A program made the translations under genes and the position numbers. A stretch of 6,748 bases of DNA. Source: Ruminiclostridium sp. (GTDB lineage Bacteria; Bacillota_A; Clostridia; Oscillospirales; Ruminococcaceae). Each line of letters begins with the position of its first letter. Positions within the stretch are counted from its first letter, which is position 1. This document shows positions 6,363-6,748 of the stretch, piece after piece. Location: contig JAFZOA010000381.1 of the NCBI GenBank assembly GCA_017550775.1, positions 1 through 6,748 on the forward strand. The letters are read 5' to 3'. The notes under the pieces were generated by a model. The model was not told the DNA's origin, made no database searches, and saw nothing but the letters and a program-made list of their open reading frames with translations.

Positions 6363-6372
6363 TCTTTCATTT

Positions 6373-6747
6373 TCAGATATAATACATCGGCTCATCACTG
6401 CCCGATGACAGCTTATCATACTTATCGGCTATATCGCGGAGAGTTACATTCTCCGTGAAGCTCTGAAGGTATTCGGTCATCCTGTTCCAGAGACATTCCG
6501 ACAGCGCGCCCGCGATAAGCGAATCCTCCTTATTGTCAAAGGACACCTCGCCGAGCACATTCCGATCAAGCGCGTTTATCACCTCATAAAGCGTTATCTT
6601 CTCGGCGGGACGGGTGAGAGTATATCCGCCCTTTGCACCCTTGACGCTTCGTATGATGTTCGCCTGTCTGAGCTGCGGGAGGATCTGTTCAAGATACTTG
6701 GCTGAGATATGCTGCCTTGCGGATATATTAATAACGGTAACAACGCT
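6373..6747 (-). CDS. Rrf2-family transcriptional regulator (5' partial)
   Basis: DNA-binding repressor of the Rrf2 family (IscR, CymR, NsrR, RsrR). Reading the minus strand from 6747 to the TGA at 6373-6375 gives 124 residues with no stop. The start codon lies beyond the right edge, with probably 15-25 residues missing. The recognition helix region ISAKYLEQILPQLRQANII (visible residues 14-32) and the wing SVKGAKGGYTLTRP (34-47) are classic Rrf2. The sensor part follows, then LWNRMTEYLQSFTENVTLRDI, the usual dimerisation helix. IscR binds a cluster through three closely spaced cysteines before this helix; here only one cysteine is visible (residue 85, SECLW). The protein is therefore either cluster-free, like CymR, or uses other ligands. 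It converges on the suf operon and is the natural candidate for controlling it. Internal ATGs such as 6582 are not starts, since the helix-turn-helix lies upstream of them. Confidence 0.92.
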   Translation of the reverse strand, partial: SVVTVINISARQHISAKYLEQILPQLRQANIIRSVKGAKGGYTLTRPAEKITLYEVINALDRNVLGEVSFDNKEDSLIAGALSECLWNRMTEYLQSFTENVTLRDIADKYDKLSSGSDEPMYYI

Positions 6748-6748
6748 G

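Noticed and set aside
6207..6458. Plus-strand open frame of 83 codons after sufU
   Set aside because: It runs through the sufU end, two terminator hairpins and the antisense of the regulator, with no coding signature of its own.
6373..6747. Calling the regulator IscR
   Set aside because: The family (Rrf2) is clear, but the three cluster-binding cysteines of IscR are not present in the visible part, so the symbol is not justified.

Overview
The window holds a nearly complete iron-sulfur cluster assembly locus (SUF type). The gene order sufC-sufB-sufD-sufS-sufU, the use of SufU instead of an A-type or SufE partner, and the strong purine-rich ribosome sites all point to a low-to-mid GC Firmicute. 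I infer a gut- or rumen-type member of class Clostridia (Ruminococcaceae/Oscillospiraceae-like), but no species is identifiable from the sequence alone.

Layout. (1) Bases 2-1510, plus strand: the 3' part of a SufS-type cysteine desulfurase gene that is open at the left edge. The catalytic domain is preceded by at least about 103 residues of low-complexity, Tyr/Gln/Gly- then Ala/Pro-rich sequence with short tandem repeats. The catalytic domain reads like the cysteine desulfurases that are cargo of family 2A encapsulin nanocompartments. (2) 1511-1669: a strong intrinsic terminator, then a near-consensus sigma-70-type promoter (TTGACA, 17 bp, TATAAT) whose -10 box sits inside an imperfect 24-bp palindrome. 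(3) 1670-6252: five tightly packed or overlapping genes, sufC, sufB, sufD (short form), sufS and sufU, read as one operon. (4) 6253-6372: a bidirectional terminator and a second hairpin. (5) 6373-6747, minus strand: an Rrf2-family regulator, cut by the right edge and convergent with the operon.

How the genes work together. SufS takes sulfur from cysteine and passes it to the Zn-bound acceptor SufU. SufB, SufC and SufD form the ATP-driven scaffold on which Fe-S clusters are built. The Rrf2 protein is the obvious candidate for controlling the operon, but its visible part lacks the three-cysteine cluster site of IscR. The first gene ends in its own terminator and is not part of the SUF transcript. 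If it is an encapsulin cargo enzyme, the locus pairs a soluble housekeeping desulfurase with a second one destined for a protein shell. The shell gene would have to lie left of the window and cannot be seen here.
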